This document shows, piece after piece, positions 36,991 through 48,842 of a stretch of DNA of 64,000 nucleotides. Source of the DNA: Ignelater luminosus (lineage: Eukaryota > Arthropoda > Insecta > Coleoptera > Elateridae); contig VTPC01091258.1 of the NCBI GenBank assembly GCA_011009095.1, forward strand, positions 248,001-312,000, read 5' to 3'. A model generated the notes under the pieces. That model did no database searches. It worked only from the letters and a program-made list of their open reading frames with translations, and was not told the DNA's origin. The translations under genes and the position numbers were made by a program. Each line of letters starts with the position of its first letter. The first letter of the stretch is position 1.

Positions 36991-37316
36991 CTGTAGTAGT
37001 GGTGATTGAGTTATTCTAAAAATGCAAATGAAAACGGAAGATACTGTTTCGTTGTCACCTTCACATGTTCATTACTTCATTATGATGTTTGAGTAGTTAA
37101 AACAAAAACGCGAGATCGTTCTCTACTCACCGAATTAGTAGATTGTGCAGTGTTTTTACCAAAACGCATAATTATCTAGTTATTTAAGCGACAACATAAA
37201 CGCTTTGAATTGGTACACGGTATATTTGGCGTATCAAAGAGAAAAACAACGTTTCGAATTCTCATTGGGTTTGGAATTTAAATGGTTTTGTAAAATTGAA
37301 CAAACTTTTTTGTGGA

Positions 37317-37752
37317 TGTGTTGCTAGCTACACGTATCTAGATACCGTATCTAGATACTTTTGGTGTATCTGGACAGCAACTAGTTACTTTTTTCGATTT
37401 AGTATCGGTACCTATAACTAGTTACATTTTTTGTGTATCCGGTAGGAGTATCTAGGTACACATCAATTACAATTTTATTTTGTGATTTCATGAAATAGAA
37501 ATCTGAAATGAGCAGCATTCTCTCAAATTTAGACAGCAGAAAGCAGAACTGTGAATATACGTGTCATAAGAATAGAACAGTAAAATCAAATAAATCTTAT
37601 GCTGGAGTTTGTAAATAAGTTTTTTTTTCTTATAGGTATAACGTTAACAATAACAATAATGTATTTTAGTAGATATCTAGAATACAAACTTTACTCAGTA
37701 TCTGTATCTGTAACTAGATAATTAAAAAAATGTATCTGTTACAACACTGTTG
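37317..37752. mobile_element. hAT-like short element
   Basis: The right end, read on the other strand, starts CAGTGTTGTAACAGATAC and continues with TATCTAGTTACAGATACAG. The left side (ATGTGTTGCTAGC, then GTATCTAGATAC twice and AACTAGTTAC twice) mirrors this loosely. CAGTGTTG-type ends are common in hAT elements. The left terminus is eroded, no 8-bp duplication was found, and there is no coding region. Confidence 0.45.
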
Positions 37753-37754
37753 AT

Positions 37755-40700
37755 TCCATATTCTTTCAGTACAGTTAATTAATTCTTCTTATCGTAATTG
37801 ATATAATTCAGTTCTAGATAATCCTCTAGTATTTGATTGCAAGTTGTAAAGATCTCCACATTTTCATTAAATGGTTCTAACTTTACGTGAATGCGTGTAA
37901 TATTTGTATTAGCATCAGAGTGCAAGCTTTGTAAGAAATTTGATAATGTCCATATATATTTATACTATCTTCTGGCATTGCAATTGCCTTTTTTTTAGCT
38001 TTCTTTTTTCTCGTCGTCAGTGTTCAATTTGTAATTATAAGTAAAAAATAGTGAGAAGACATATTGAGATTTACAGATATAAATTATATCTTTTTCAAAA
38101 CTTTAAGTTCAAAATCAAAATCGCATCGTGGTTAATATAAAAAATATCCATATTTAACAAAACTGTTCAAGGTCAGTGGTTCTAAATCAATAGGATTATC
38201 TGGCAAAAGGGTGAGGGATTGAAAATTTAATAATGACTCGAGTTGTGTTAGTACTGTGCAGTCTCTTCACATGTTGAAGATGCATCAGGACGTCACAGTA
38301 CGCTATTGTTTATTAAAGAAGTTTCTGTGTTCTTACTTTCAAAGATATGAACAGTTAAAGTTTTTGAAAATTGGCAACTTGTACATAGATATCGTTCTGC
38401 TGTACCAATTTAATGCAATCAGCATATCATAGAATAAGTTGCCTCTTAAGCTGTCAAGTAATAGTGTTCGGTGTAGCTCACTTTAGAAACCGCCGTGTGC
38501 TAAAGAAGTTGATTTTTCTATAACGAATGATAACTTTTGTATAACTTTAATAATGGTGTTAGTTCACACACATTTCACAATCATTTTTCTTATTAATAAG
38601 ACCTAGACAGCATTTTTAAATTGAAACCGCTATAATTCTAAAATGACGCTCCGGGAAATGTTTTGTCATAATTTAGTTTCTCCTTAGGTTTGATCAAGAA
38701 ATCACGGAGTGCTCTTGTTGTATACCATTCTAAGATACTCTATATAAATACCATTACATTACACCCCCGAATTCTTATGTATTAATTGAATAAGAATTTT
38801 GCGAAAAATTCTTCTATGAATAAGACATTCAAAATAACCTAAAATAGTTAGTGGTTAATGCATTTTACATGTCTTATGTGAATTGCTTTACTGGTATTAC
38901 AACTGTCGTAAATAAGGGGATCTAGCATTTAAGGAGTTTTGGATTCAGCAATCTGAGATCTTAATTGGGGAAGACGTTTAAGTTCTGAGAAATAAAGAAA
39001 GGCAATTTTACAAGACACTATAGTAATCAAGATTTATTAGCAAGAGATGACATGCAAATGTGTTTAAATTGCAAAACTAGGCGACAAATCGTTTTAGTTT
39101 TCATTAAGTTAAGAATTTGTTAAAGATTGCTTACATATTACTTGGTAAAAACAAAGGACGCTGAATTGGTAAATAAGATCTTGTTTCTGGACGATCTATT
39201 TAATTTTGACTTTGGCCACAATGAATGTTTGTCTAAAAACCAGAAAAAGTCATGCCGCCATATATTGGAATTGGTTGAACTTGAAGAAAGATTCAGAAAT
39301 GATATTGGTGGCGTTTTAATTAAATCTGACATTAAGTCAATTGTTAAATAAATAGATCACCTGCATCCCGATAAATACTTTCTGTGAAACGCTGTTTGAG
39401 AGCTATTTCTTGCAGTAATAAATTAGATTTTGTTTGACAAGGTTTATCAGTTTGCCAAACATAAACAAATCTTGCTGTAATATGTAAGCTTTTTACATAA
39501 ATAATGCCGTAGCTCATTTTCTTTAGTTAAATAATCGACCAGTTATACAAAATTTAATTTTATATTAATTATTCAAAATTGCCTCGTGGTCTCTTAGGAA
39601 ATGTATTCTGCGTAATTAATGCTAAATGAAATTTTATGCATCAAATTAATAATTATGCAATTTATGCAAAAAACCTGTACCGAGTAAGACGTGGTTGGTA
39701 TAATACATAATGTGTTAGAATTAAAGAAGTATAGTAGCCACCTTAACATGATTTTTAAAATAATGTTATTATTATTATTATTATTACTGTTAGATAGTGG
39801 GGATTAACCAATACAATGAAGGTTATAAAAACAGGCAGCTTTAGTTAAGATGCCAATAGAACCTGCTTGGTTGAAATCTGAATCGGCTAATCTGAGATAA
39901 GATAATTTCCAGAATTGTCGAAGGAAAAGAAATGCTTGGTATATTGTTGGTGATTTGAGGTACGACAAAGCATGATAAATCTAAACAGAAATTTGTAATT
40001 ATTGTGAATGGCAGGTGACTTACAAGAGACATGCACGAAACGAAATTTTTTTGAAACTTGGTATATAAGTAGTACCGATCAGAACATTAAACGTGTATTT
40101 TTTTTGTATCGGCTAAGCTCGATGTTAAGGGGGTGAAAGCCACCCTCGAAAATCCGATAAATCTTATTTATAGCCCTGTAACTTTCAAACGGTAGTAGAT
40201 ATCGAGATGTTTCAAATAGCAAAGTTTTATAACTTTTTATCCCCTATCAGGTGATACAAACAGATCTTTAGTTTACATTCGCCCTCAACCCCCACCCCGC
40301 GAAACCCCCTCCCTTTTCTATACTTTTAATCTTTTCTTGCTGATTTTTTGAGTTTACTTATCATGTGATTTTAAGAGTTAGGTGTATTTTGTTTTTTTGA
40401 AATCCGCGTTCGTTCGACGAAAACAGATTTTCTAAAATTTGCCTTCTGTCGAATTTTTTATTTTCATTCCTAGTAGTTCTGCTAAACCTCGTATCAGACT
40501 AATATTAAAGGCACTTGAGTCTTAAGAACAAATTTTTATAGATCGCTACAAATACTTGAATTTGGCCATTTCACGTAAATAACCATTGTTTTTAAATTTT
40601 ATTGTCTCGTTTAGTCCTTTTTCTGCTTATTTTATAATTTATTTTTTTTTAAATTTCCTTGTTTGTGATAAAACGCTTTTCAAACTTTTATTCCTTATTT

Positions 40701-41390
40701 CAAAATCTCTAATTTACCTGAATATGACCCAAATATGCCTAGATTTAAAGTATAGCGGTTTTCGTTCAGAAATTCCAGTGTCTGTTTAAGTTCTCATTTT
40801 CATTTCTTTGGCTTAAAATTTCCAGCACCGATAATAAATAGCATGACTACAACAAATAAGCCAGGAAATGAAAACGGGAAAGAACTGACTGACTCAATAT
40901 CAAGAAAATCCCAAAAATTGCGATTTGAACAGCACTACACTAAAAAACGGCTTTATAGTACGGTAGACTTAACATCAGTCCCACACCGTTTATTAAATTT
41001 ACAATATACTTAAGTAAAAGCCTTGATTCATATTCTAGCGTTTAAAATTGGTAGTCTAAATTAAAAAATTGGTTTACTTGAATTCATTCAGTAACTGTAA
41101 GAACACTCGTTAATATGGTGTAACTGTCTAGTTATCAGAGAATATTAAATCGATCACTTTTTTCAAAGCATGTGTTAAAGAGTGTTTATTTGTTGTAAAC
41201 AAGCCTGTTTTATTATCAAAATCTTTCGCAAGAAAACTTGTTTACTTTAATTTATTGAGGCCTTAATATATGTGCTCACATTTTCTACAGAAATTGAATT
41301 CAGGTCATTAGTCCGGACGCTTTTATTTAGTAATGTTAAACAGTTTTCATATTGTTATACATTATCTTTGAATATTTTAGGAATTCCGCC
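37755..41390. other. mostly unassigned; repeat-like block at 40040-40320
   Basis: No gene recognised. The block at 40040-40320 (TTTGAAACTTGGTATATAAG to CCCCCACCCCGCGAAACCCC) has the look of a dispersed repeat (hairpin-rich, GC change) but no defined ends. A (TTA)n run lies at 39762-39786. Confidence 0.35.
39127..39351 (+). CDS. hypothetical small ORF
   Basis: A 74-codon frame with protein-like composition (LVKTKDAELVNKILFLDDLF, CRHILELVELEERFRNDI) ending in TAA. I do not recognise it, and no splice or promoter signals were established. Equally possible as a relic or chance. Confidence 0.2.
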   Translation: MLTYYLVKTKDAELVNKILFLDDLFNFDFGHNECLSKNQKKSCRHILELVELEERFRNDIGGVLIKSDIKSIVK

Positions 41391-41397
41391 TGAATAT

Positions 41398-41560
41398 ACA
41401 GGGTGTTAGTGAACTAATAGTAGTCCGTAAAACAGGTGATAGGAAGAGTCAATTGAAATAGAAAAACCTAATAAAAATTGTTTTTATCTTGGGGCGTCTT
41501 AAAGAAAATGTGAAAACCAGCTAGCACCATCTGGCATTGTAATGTATGTTAGGTACTCCC
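41398..41560. mobile_element. eroded Tc1/IS630-type left end
   Basis: TATACAGGGTGTTAGTGAAC at 41395 is a typical TA-plus-CAGGGTG element start. The sequence following it does not encode a transposase and no right end was found. Confidence 0.35.
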
Positions 41561-42086
41561 TGATAAATCAATAGAAAGTTGAGTTCAATTTTCTACGTTC
41601 TACCTGCAATGAATCCTAAAACCGTAAATAATCTTCTGTTTGTTGTACTTCCGCCTTCTACTTAAACACAGTGTAGGGTGTTAAGGATTTAAATCGCATA
41701 CTTCTTTGAGTGACACAAGTGTATTTCACAAATCGTTTGAAACTTGACTTCTTGTAATGTGAATTTACAAAAGAATTAGTTTTTGTTCATTTAAGGAGGT
41801 ACAGGACGTACAATCAATTTAAAAAGGTTACTCCGCGGTAGGTGTCTGTAATTAGTATGCACCATGGTAAGGATAAACTTTTTTCGGGATTGTACTTTTA
41901 AAAATTAATATTTCATTTTGCGATTAAATGACTTTTAACTTGTTGAAATTATTCTTTTATGTATGTAATTATCAAATCATTACAAAATAATTTATAATTA
42001 GTATTAAATTTACCTGAAATAATTAATTTTTTATTATTAAATATTTTTTAAAAGATAATAAAAAATTCGGCAGCGTAGCAACTTTA

Positions 42087-42112
42087 ACCGTGTTTGCGCA
42101 TGCGGCCACGGT
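42087..42112. promoter_or_regulatory. NRF-1/Ewg-like palindrome
   Basis: A 26-bp stretch with perfect outer arms ACCGTG / CACGGT around GCGCATGC. The core TGCGCATGCG resembles the NRF-1/Ewg binding site found in some animal core promoters. It lies about 90 bp before an ATG at 42198. Functional status is inference. Confidence 0.3.
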
Positions 42113-42197
42113 ATTACAATTGTGTTGGTGTGTGTATGTTTACAAATAAAGCAAAGAGGTGAAATTTATTTAACAAGATTCTTGAAAGCAATAAATA

Positions 42198-42462
42198 ATG
42201 AACGAAGAAAAAAACCGTTATTTTTGAAAAGGTAAACGAGTCACTGAAAAAATTTATAACCAAAAAGAAAGTTCGAGTGTCTAAATCAAAAAAAATTATC
42301 CCTAACCTATTGAATTATTTGAAAAAAAACTACAATTTTATAAAACGTTTAATTATTTTTGCAATATTAGAAAAATTGGGCAATAATTTATTTATTACAA
42401 ATTTTTATTTAATTTTGTTATGTTTTATAATATATAATAAAAGTACACGCGTGTTGAACTAA
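42198..42462 (+). CDS. hypothetical ORF, frame broken in an A-run
   Basis: The ATG at 42198 gives MNEEKNRYF and a stop, because a seven-A run (42207-42214) puts it out of phase. In the neighbouring frame the sequence stays open to 42462 (VIFEKVNESLKKFITKKKVR, then SKSKKIIPNLLNYLKKN). An indel in the A-run, or an AAAAG/GTAAAC splice donor at about 42232, could explain this. The product is not recognised; the latter half is hydrophobic and low in complexity. Confidence 0.2.
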
Positions 42463-42643
42463 CAATATTACATACATTTATAACTAACGTTATGGTCTAT
42501 GGTGAATTTGTAAGTTAGAATTGAAATTTATTTATAAGATCAGTAATGGTAATAATTGTTTCAATTTATTTCTAAAAGACTTTATACTTCCCTCGTTTTG
42601 TTGATCTATTGCAATCCATATTAAACTTTGATGTGTCTCGGCA

Positions 42644-42811
42644 ATGAGCAGCTACAGTTCGCTTTGGACCCGGTTGAATGTATGTTATACAGTGTTAGGC
42701 GGGCCAGTTGATTCTCGGAAGTCTGATTTCACACCTTTGGCGTATGTTTACCTGAAATTGCCTGAAGTGTTGAGTACAGGTTTAAATTTTAGACATTTTA
42801 ATTATATCTAA
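42644..42811 (+). CDS. hypothetical small ORF
   Basis: A 55-codon frame with protein-like composition unusual for the region (MSSYSSLWTRLNVCYTVLGG, DSRKSDFTPLAYVYLKLPEV) ending in TAA. A GTACAG/GTTTAA donor-like site occurs near 42780. Not recognised; could be a short exon or chance. Confidence 0.18.
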   Translation: MSSYSSLWTRLNVCYTVLGGPVDSRKSDFTPLAYVYLKLPEVLSTGLNFRHFNYI

Positions 42812-42814
42812 ACA

Positions 42815-45800
42815 ATTATTGCTTATAGGTAAAGTCTGGAAGCTTTAGAAGTTCTGATAATCTAAAACATTGAATTTCACACCATAATAATTGAATTTTT
42901 AGTAACCTGGAGACTACAGATTTGTATTTGAACCGTGGAACACCAACCTTTGAGTTTCTTTTTGCCTTCTAATCGTTACTTTTGACGTGTGTAGGCTCTG
43001 ATAATTGGTGTATTAGCATTTTTAAGATTTATTTTCTAGTTTTAACATTTATGATTTTCTGTTACAAGTTTTATTATTTGTTTATTTGTTTATTTTTATT
43101 ATTGCTTTAAAATGATTATGCATTTACCTACTTATTAAACATAAACCATTCCATTAAGATACTAATCTGTTATTGTTATTAAACGGTTTACTTGGTGATA
43201 TTAGATATACGCCATAGCAAAAGTAATAATAGTAATAATGGATGTTTTAAACATTGTTGACAGCTTGTATAACTACTGTCATATTTCTTAACTACTTCAA
43301 GTACTTCAGATTAATACCTAGTATGGTTTATGTCAGAAAAATTTGTATTATAACTAGGGTTGGGATTTGTATATGGCAGCATGTTCTTTTTTCTGTTAAA
43401 ACATATAATGCTCTTAAACAAAGGTTATATGTTTAGCCGCGAGCTGCTTATAAACACCAAATTTTATGACGCATATAACTTGTTAAAAGGCGTTTATGTC
43501 GCAAAAGAATATTGTCCATATTTTAGCAATAATTAATATTTTCACGATAAACAAAAAAAAACATTAAAAAATAAGAAATCGTCTAATAATAATTTTATTG
43601 ATGCGACTTGCAAGCAAAGCACGGACATAAGTACTTAATGATAATTTATAATTTTTATGAAAGCATGTAATGTTGTTTTCGCATATCTTTGTCTGTTACC
43701 GCATGTACTGCTTATGGTTTTTGTATATATTGCGAATTATTACCACATAACTACAACCTATTTCATCATTTTTTAACACGATTTATAAATCCGAGACCTC
43801 ATTATAAAGTTTGATTGTTACCGTAGGTATGAACACTTCGTATAACGATCATGACAATAGACATATAAGATATTTTTCGCAATGTAATTTTGCTGATAAC
43901 TGAAGCTAATAAATTGTTACGGCCGGCAGTCAGACTGGATGTGGAAGTCGATGTAGTTGACGCCAATGATAAAATTAATTGTCTAATTTGAGAATACACT
44001 ATATAATTTTCTAGGTGTAGCCCAACATCTAAAGATGCTGTAGGTCGAGACATTTTCAATCAAACAGTGTCAAAAGTTGTTCTAATTTTCGCGATTTCTC
44101 CGTGACGGTTTAGATGGATAAATAAAGTTCAAGTTACAGTATAGTAGAAACTTGAATAAATTTGAGATTTATACCAGAAAATAGTCTAATGATCTATTTT
44201 TGAATTAATAGTTATTAAAAGGAAATAATAACTAAAAGACAAAATTGATATTTACTTACATTAATTTATTCACTCAGATAAAATATAAAATAATGCAATA
44301 TTGGTAAGTTTCATTGCTAAAACTTTCCAAATGTTTCGCAACGCACTGCGCGTTACACAATGCTATATTACAATTAAATTTTTGGTGCCTGTGTTTCGTT
44401 TACAGTAAATTTGTCGATACGGTACAACCAGAGAAAAGCAGTGTATTTAATATTAATAACGTTATTTTATGCCTACGGTTAGATAAATGTTACTTTATAT
44501 AAAGGTAATAATTTATTCCAATACTTTAACAAGTTACCCTTTATTATCTCACACAACAAATAATAATAGCAACACAATACCTGTATAACGCCCACACTCG
44601 CTTATCCAAACAACAGATCGTTCTGTTAGCTATGATCATATCGGTAATTTCAGGTTATCTAGACATCTTTAATCTTTCTGACACAGTTATATGTTGTGTT
44701 GTGTTTTAAAAGTACGATAATAAATTATGAAAATAAACATAAATTCTGAATTAAAGCATCAAAATTCTATTCATGTATTTAAAACTAACAAGGCAAGGTT
44801 TGGCTTTACACACATATATTCATAAAAGTTGATAAATAACTTCCTTAGATAGTAAATTGAAAGAGTATAATAGGTTTTTTGTGGAAAATTTGAAGTAAGG
44901 AAGTTATAGCCACGCAACTTTTACATTAATAGAAAAGTATACTGAAATACACTATAATCGCCGTCTGCGTAGAAACGGGAACATAAATGAACTAGTACAA
45001 TATTGTAAACATTAGCATTTGAATAATTAAGTACATTAAACTTTCATATCCAGACTTAAATAAATAAACAACCAGGGAGAGCGTTTGAAGTCCTATAAAG
45101 GACATTCTAGATTTACACTCCATCTATTTAATTAGCAAACTGCTATACGATAAATATGAAGCAAACGATTTTATTACTCATTAAACCCGACCGACGACGC
45201 ACGGCTGTGTTGTAGTTTAAAGCTGTAAACACACAAAATACTGCAAATCGTTATAGTTTCTAAAATCGAATCAAACTGTACTTTATGGGACGTTAAGTAA
45301 ATATCAGTCATTGTAAACACAAACTAGTTTTAGTATTTTCTCAATAAGGGCACAAAGGAACAAATTCTAAGTAACTAAGGTAACCTTTATCGTTCAATAG
45401 TTGAATCTATAGTGAATTAGTAAACACAAACTATGTCGAATTTAGAATAGAGTTTCTAATCTTTTTTGCTTTGAAATTTAATAATGGTTCGTTAAAATTG
45501 TTGGAAAAGTCGAGCAGTTGAAGTTTGGTTTTTCTTTCTGGTACGGTTTTTTTGATATGAATTTTCTTGCATGTTTTTTGGGCATGGATTTCTTTAAATG
45601 TGGTTTTATGGTATAGTTTTTCTTCGAAAACTTTTAATTTCGGCGTATAAACAATCTACAACGTTAATGAATAATATTTTGATGGAATTGATTCGAATTT
45701 GGGATTTAATATATATTTCATCGTACCTGACGGAACAGTTTCAAAGTAAAGTTTTTCGTTTTGCTAAACATCCTCCTGGTGTCTTATTTACTACAACTAT

Positions 45801-46180
45801 AGATGATTTGAATTATCAAATGTATATATGAGAGATCAATTGTAAGCTATCCTTTCATTAATTTAGTTCTTTTTGTATTACTTATGATATTATGCATGGA
45901 ACTAGCATTGAAGTTTGAAACATTATCAATTGTTATTTCGGTTTAATCTTTAATAATTTTTCTCATTTGAAGAGAATATTACAACGCTAGTTTCATTGAG
46001 GGCCTTCCATATTATTAATATATTGATTTTCTTTATTAGTGAAATTTCTCTGATTTATCTTTATTTTGTGTTATTAATTTATAATAAATCTTGTTTTTAA
46101 ATTCATTATTTGTTTGGAATAATGAGTTTCCAATCTTACAATTATAGTTGTGTTTTTCTTAATATTGGTGGCGCCTAACA
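42815..46180. other. AT-rich stretch, doubtful small open frames only
   Basis: Apart from the candidate exon at 43802-44059 nothing was recognised. The open frame at 45598-45831 (+) lacks familiar motifs. Confidence 0.4.
43802..44059 (-). CDS. hypothetical ORF or first exon
   Basis: An 85-codon frame preceded by a good insect-type start context (GAAAATGTC, the second Met). Its N-terminal half is protein-like (SRPTASLDVGLHLENYIVYS) with a Ser/Thr-rich stretch (LASTTSTSTSSLTAGRNN). The rest becomes less convincing, as if running into non-coding sequence. No clear splice donor was identified and the product is not recognised. Confidence 0.22.
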   Translation of the reverse strand: MKMSRPTASLDVGLHLENYIVYSQIRQLILSLASTTSTSTSSLTAGRNNLLASVISKITLRKISYMSIVMIVIRSVHTYGNNQTL

Positions 46181-46181
46181 A

Positions 46182-46602
46182 CAGGGGCGGTTCCAGACTT
46201 TCATTTTGGGGGTCACGGAGTTATTTTTGTAACGGGGGAGGGCGCAACCGAACATTAAAAAACATTTTTATTCGTTGGTTTCAAATATCGTATCTAATTT
46301 AATATTATATTTGTGTATATTGTATATTTCTTCTTATTCATTTAATCACCTTACAACTTTAGAACAAACGATATATTAATATAATCTATTTAGATGATAA
46401 ATTCAACTCGTCTTTTAGAACTTTTCGCAAATCTTGTAGTAATTTTCTCCACGTCAAGCTGAATCTGGCGGTGAATATGCAGCAAAGCTAGACCAGTGAG
46501 CCTTTCTTCCTTCAAGGTTGGCGTAATTAAAAAAACAGTTCAAGCTTTGGGGGCGTCATGAGGGTCATGACCCCCCCAAAGCGTGAAATAGATCCGCGCC
46601 TG
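46182..46602. mobile_element. hAT-like non-autonomous element (CAGGGGCGG ends)
   Basis: Left end CAGGGGCGGTTCCAGACTTT; right end on the other strand CAGGCGCGGATCTATTTCAC, both followed by a G-rich run and GGGGGTCA. CAGGGGCGGATCTA-type ends are typical of hAT elements. The 421-bp interior is AT-rich and non-coding. The 8 bp outside the ends do not match, so the insertion is old or has been rearranged. Confidence 0.6.
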
Positions 46603-46991
46603 GGTGAGTCACTACTCATAAGTAGAGTTTCACCCAAGACCGATAGTTATCCTGAGTTAGTGTGAGCAAAGTAAATATTATAATACATAACCAAGAGTAC
46701 TAAGTTCTCATTCAATTCAAAATTAGAAACAAAAGGAACAAAAAAAATTAACACAATAATAAACAAGATCATAAAACACTAACAAGAATACACGTGCAAT
46801 AACCACTCTGTGCATGTAGAAATATCAATTTATACACACACAAAAAAGGTACTTACACATGGGATATATATGCAGTGCGAAGCTATAATATATCCCCCCC
46901 CCTCTTGTCTTTATCTGAAGTAAACAAGAAAAGTGCTCGCAGAGGTCAATTTTTTATTTTGTCAAGGCTTACTTTGATGTGACAGTTTCAT

Positions 46992-47577
46992 CTGCAGTTC
47001 CAACCCCTTTACGTGACAGCTACTTCTTCAATTTCTTTAAATCGCAAGGGGGTTTGAGTGATATCTTATTTAAAAAGACTCGAGATAATCTGTTCGACGG
47101 TGTAGAAAAATTAAAATTTGACTAAGCAGTTTTTGAGAAATTCTAAAATAAACTTTAAAACTCATTTACCTTAAATAACGAATTTAATAAAGATTAAAAA
47201 CGCCATTCTAATGCAAGAGATGTTCAGGGTGTTTCCATTTTACTTCTTGGAAACATGGAAGACCTACAAAAGTTAGAAAGGAAACAGAAAATTGACTTTA
47301 TTTTTGGCAAGAAGCAAATGAGGAATATTTTGAACATATTTCGCATTAAAACAATTTTAATTTTTATAAATTCGTTAAGTTATGTATCTTAAAGTTTATT
47401 TTGACATTTCTCAGAAACTACATAAGATGAATAAAGTTTCTACTACTACTTATCCAGATTTTTGTGCACCGTTAAATACGTAATCTCGAGGTCTTCTAAA
47501 TGAGGCGCTACTGAGCCCCCTTGCAACTCAAAAAAACTGAAAGAGTAGCTGTCACGCAGAAGGGGTCAAAATTGCGG
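46992..47577. mobile_element. large inverted-repeat (foldback) element
   Basis: The left arm starts CTGCAGTTCCAACCCCTTTA, then CGTGACAGCTACTTCTTCA, GCAAGGGGGTTTGAGTG, CTCGAGAT.., GAGAAATTCTAAAATAAACT. The right arm is the inverted counterpart ending GCTGTCACGCAGAAGGGGTC. Each arm is roughly 250 bp at moderate divergence. The centre near 47230 holds CAGGGTGTTTCC and a GTTTCC/GGAAAC hairpin. No coding region and no clear target duplication. Confidence 0.7.
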
Positions 47578-47671
47578 ATAAAATAACAATAACAAATATC
47601 AATGTAAAACTTATTACATTGCAACCTTAATATTGACTTATACTGGGTGTCACTTCGAATCTTGTTATATA

Positions 47672-47880
47672 TGCCGGCGGCAAACACTGAAATTCGTCAA
47701 TCCCGGTAATGCCTAGCTAGTACAGGGATTGCCAGCAAATAGTGGAACGGTCAAAATGGTTCACCGTTTGACTAAAGATTTCAGTTATTCTCAGTAATAG
47801 CTGGCTTATTTCAGGCAGATGCCGGAACTGTCCGAACGAATCTCGGTTACATTGCTTAATTCAGTCTTTCCCCGTAATCA
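47672..47880 (+). repeat. left terminal inverted repeat of the Ginger-like element
   Basis: About 209 bp, inverted and roughly 80 per cent similar by eye to 51181-51390; it starts TGCCGGCGGC and fades after TTCCCCGTAATCA. Confidence 0.85.
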
Positions 47881-48337
47881 CTAAGTCAATTATTCTCCTG
47901 TTTCTTTTTATTATGCTTAATGTTAAAGTAGCTGTGCCACAACATTCTGTGTGGTTTTATAAGAAAATCGACGAGTGTTACTCGAATCAAAATAAAAAGA
48001 AGCCCCGGACAGCAGCGGAATTAAAAAAAGTGAGCGAATCTTTATTAATATTTTAGAAGTAACCTCTAAATCAACTACCGTACGGAAATGGTTCGAATTT
48101 CAAAAGTTGTTTAAAATGCACCAGGTTTATGAATGGAAACGTAGTACAATTTTTATAATAAAAAGAAGAGTACAAAATGAATTGAAGGAGCGAGTGGATA
48201 AAGAGGTTATGTGCATCTAAGATGGATAGATAAAAGGCATAAAAACTAATTATATGTTAATTATATTATGTGCTATTGGTTTCAAAATGAACTAGGACAC
48301 CTCAATCTTCCCGTTGAAATGTAATATTTATATTTAA

Positions 48338-48842
48338 GGTAGTCCCATTCAAACAGACAAACAAACTACAAATGATAAACTCATGATATTTTAGATTTAT
48401 GTACTATATTGTCCACCGTTGTCGATCACCTTTTGCCATTTCTCAGGCATCATGGAAACACCTTAATATAGGTCACGCCCCAAACCATCTTGCAAAACCT
48501 CATCAATCCTATTTTTGAGGACATCAAAGTTGGCATATTGAGTACCACTTAGACCAATCTTTAGATTGCCAAAACAGTTGAAATGACGTGACTGTAAGTC
48601 TGGCAAATATGGTGGCTGGATACATGTTTCGATTTGGTTTTGATCAAGCCACTCACGCACCACATTGGCAATGTGTGGACGCGCATTGTCATGTGCGAGA
48701 ATGGGCTTCTTGACGTTGCGTGCCACCATCCAATTTGGAATATTGCGCCGGTCACAGTCTATCCTTGCTATAGCGCCCTCTACTGTCTTTGTAATATGCG
48801 AGCGAACGCGGTCCAACGCGGTCCTGTTTGAATGGGACTACC
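48338..48842 (-). mobile_element. truncated mariner nested in the Tc1-like relic
   Basis: A 505-bp element with inverted ends GGTAGTCCCATTCAAACAGA and, on the other strand from the right, GGTAGTCCCATTCAAACAGG. TAA flanks both sides (48335-48337, 48843-48845), compatible with a TA duplication. It contains only the distal part of a mariner transposase on the minus strand. Confidence 0.85.
48397..48816 (-). pseudogene. mariner transposase, C-terminal half
   Basis: On the minus strand: RNIPNWMVARNVKKPILAHD then NARPHIANVVREWLDQ (second catalytic Asp in AHDNARPH), QPPYLPDLQSRHFNCFGN where the third Asp block should be (PCDF changed to SRHF, so the third Asp is lost), GTQYANFDVLKNRIDEVLQD. A TAA at 48475 interrupts the frame after RDLY, after which VSMMPEKWQKVIDNGGQY completes the family's C-terminus up to 48397. 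The N-terminal DNA-binding domain and first Asp are deleted. Confidence 0.85.

Noticed and set aside
46174-46610. 8-bp target duplication of the CAGGGGCGG element
   Set aside because: CCTAACAA and GGTGAGTC do not match.
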